The notes beneath the pieces are model-generated. The model saw only the letters and a program-made list of their open reading frames with translations. It did not search any database and had not been told where the DNA came from. The position numbers were made by a program, and so were the translations under genes. Positions 63,744 through 64,000 of a DNA stretch of 64,000 bases are shown in pieces. Source of the stretch: SG8-40 sp963792855. Lineage in GTDB: Bacteria; Pseudomonadota; Gammaproteobacteria; Burkholderiales; Eutrophovitaceae. The stretch covers positions 62,001 to 126,000 of the forward strand of contig CAWBXZ010000013.1 of assembly GCA_963792855.1 (NCBI GenBank). Direction: 5' to 3'. Within the stretch, counting starts at the first letter, position 1. Each line of letters begins with the position of its first letter.

Positions 63744-64000
63744 GTGAAGCTGGCCATCAAAGTTGACGTCGATGGCCTGGCCCCCGCGCTGACGGGTGCC
63801 CCGCGGCTCGCCGATTTGATCGAAACGCAAGCAGCTGGCGCGAGCTTCATGTTCAGCGTCGGCCCCGACCGTAGCGGACGCCATGTCGGCCGCGTGTTTC
63901 AGCGCGGGATGCCCGGACGTCTCTGGCGTACCAGGCGCATTCGCAGTTACAGTGCAACCGCCGCGTTCTATGGCACGCTGTTACCGGCACCGGACCTGGG
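63744..64000 (+). CDS. ArnD-like polysaccharide deacetylase, partial (runs off right edge)
   Basis: From a GTG at 63744 the frame reads VKLAIKVDVDGL, then GAPRLADLIETQAAGASFMF and FSVGPDRSGRHVGRVFQRG, matching the start of the NodB-type deacetylase ArnD (4-deoxy-4-formamido-L-arabinose-phosphoundecaprenol deformylase). VDVD would supply the first metal aspartates. Only 85 residues are inside the window, so the exact function cannot be fixed. No strong ribosome site is seen before the GTG, and no ATG is available in this frame nearby. Confidence 0.75.
   Translation, partial: MKLAIKVDVDGLAPALTGAPRLADLIETQAAGASFMFSVGPDRSGRHVGRVFQRGMPGRLWRTRRIRSYSATAAFYGTLLPAPDL

Overview
The window is about 60% GC and densely packed with housekeeping genes. 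It looks like a betaproteobacterium close to the Burkholderiales, Rhodocyclales or Nitrosomonadales; the sequence alone does not settle which. Supporting signs are the gene order thrS-infC-rpmI-rplT-pheS-pheT-ihfA-merR-tRNA-Pro, an infC that appears to start at a non-AUG codon, an RpfE-type gene overlapping recJ, a lolC-lolD pair, and a class I polyhydroxyalkanoate (PHA) module phaC-phaB-phaR. No phage, insertion-sequence transposase, CRISPR array or defence island is visible.

Layout. 1-1826 (minus): nlpD (cut by the window edge), pcm, surE. 1985-9719 (minus): tRNA-Pro(GGG), merR-like gene, ihfA, pheT, pheS, rplT, rpmI, infC, thrS, tRNA-Val(GAC), with rho-independent terminators directly upstream of pheS and thrS. 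9810-14361 (minus): relA and a frameshifted comEC. 14546-15160: a DNA glycosylase. 15198-17190 (minus): lolD-lolC. 17412-24976 (plus): RpfE-type gene, recJ, prfB with its +1 recoding site, lysS, acetoacetyl-CoA synthetase. 25098-27736: copper ATPase and copper chaperone. 27931-28716: bamD, divergent from rluD, pgeF and a ZIP transporter. 31677-35631: phaC, phaB, an 820-base non-coding region, phaR. 35710-44299: rimO, a YkvA-like protein, a YoaA/DinG helicase, lrgB-lrgA, a branched-chain aminotransferase, tag, a cupin and small membrane proteins. 44948-51455: two paralogous membrane GGDEF-EAL proteins flanking a lone pseudopilin. 51466-55324 (minus): a YjdF-like protein, a secretin-N-domain protein, mtfA and a doubly frameshifted rmuC. 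55449-63656: typA, ybbP-ybbA, tesA, selD and mnmH. An ArnD-like deacetylase starts at 63744 and runs off the right edge.

How the genes work together. Translation genes dominate: three aminoacyl-tRNA synthetases, IF3, two ribosomal proteins, RF2, TypA, two tRNAs, and modification enzymes for rRNA, S12 and tRNA. Acetoacetyl-CoA synthetase, PhaB, PhaC and PhaR form a carbon-storage arm; the gap before phaR carries TGC-N3-GCA elements like published PhaR operators. SelD makes the selenophosphate that MnmH uses for 2-selenouridine in tRNA. The most unusual items are (i) the phaB-phaR gap, with a strong terminator on the minus strand that belongs to no visible gene; (ii) the tandem GGDEF-EAL pair around a pseudopilin; (iii) an AUA start for infC; and (iv) three single-base frame disruptions in comEC and rmuC, which are either real decay or assembly errors.
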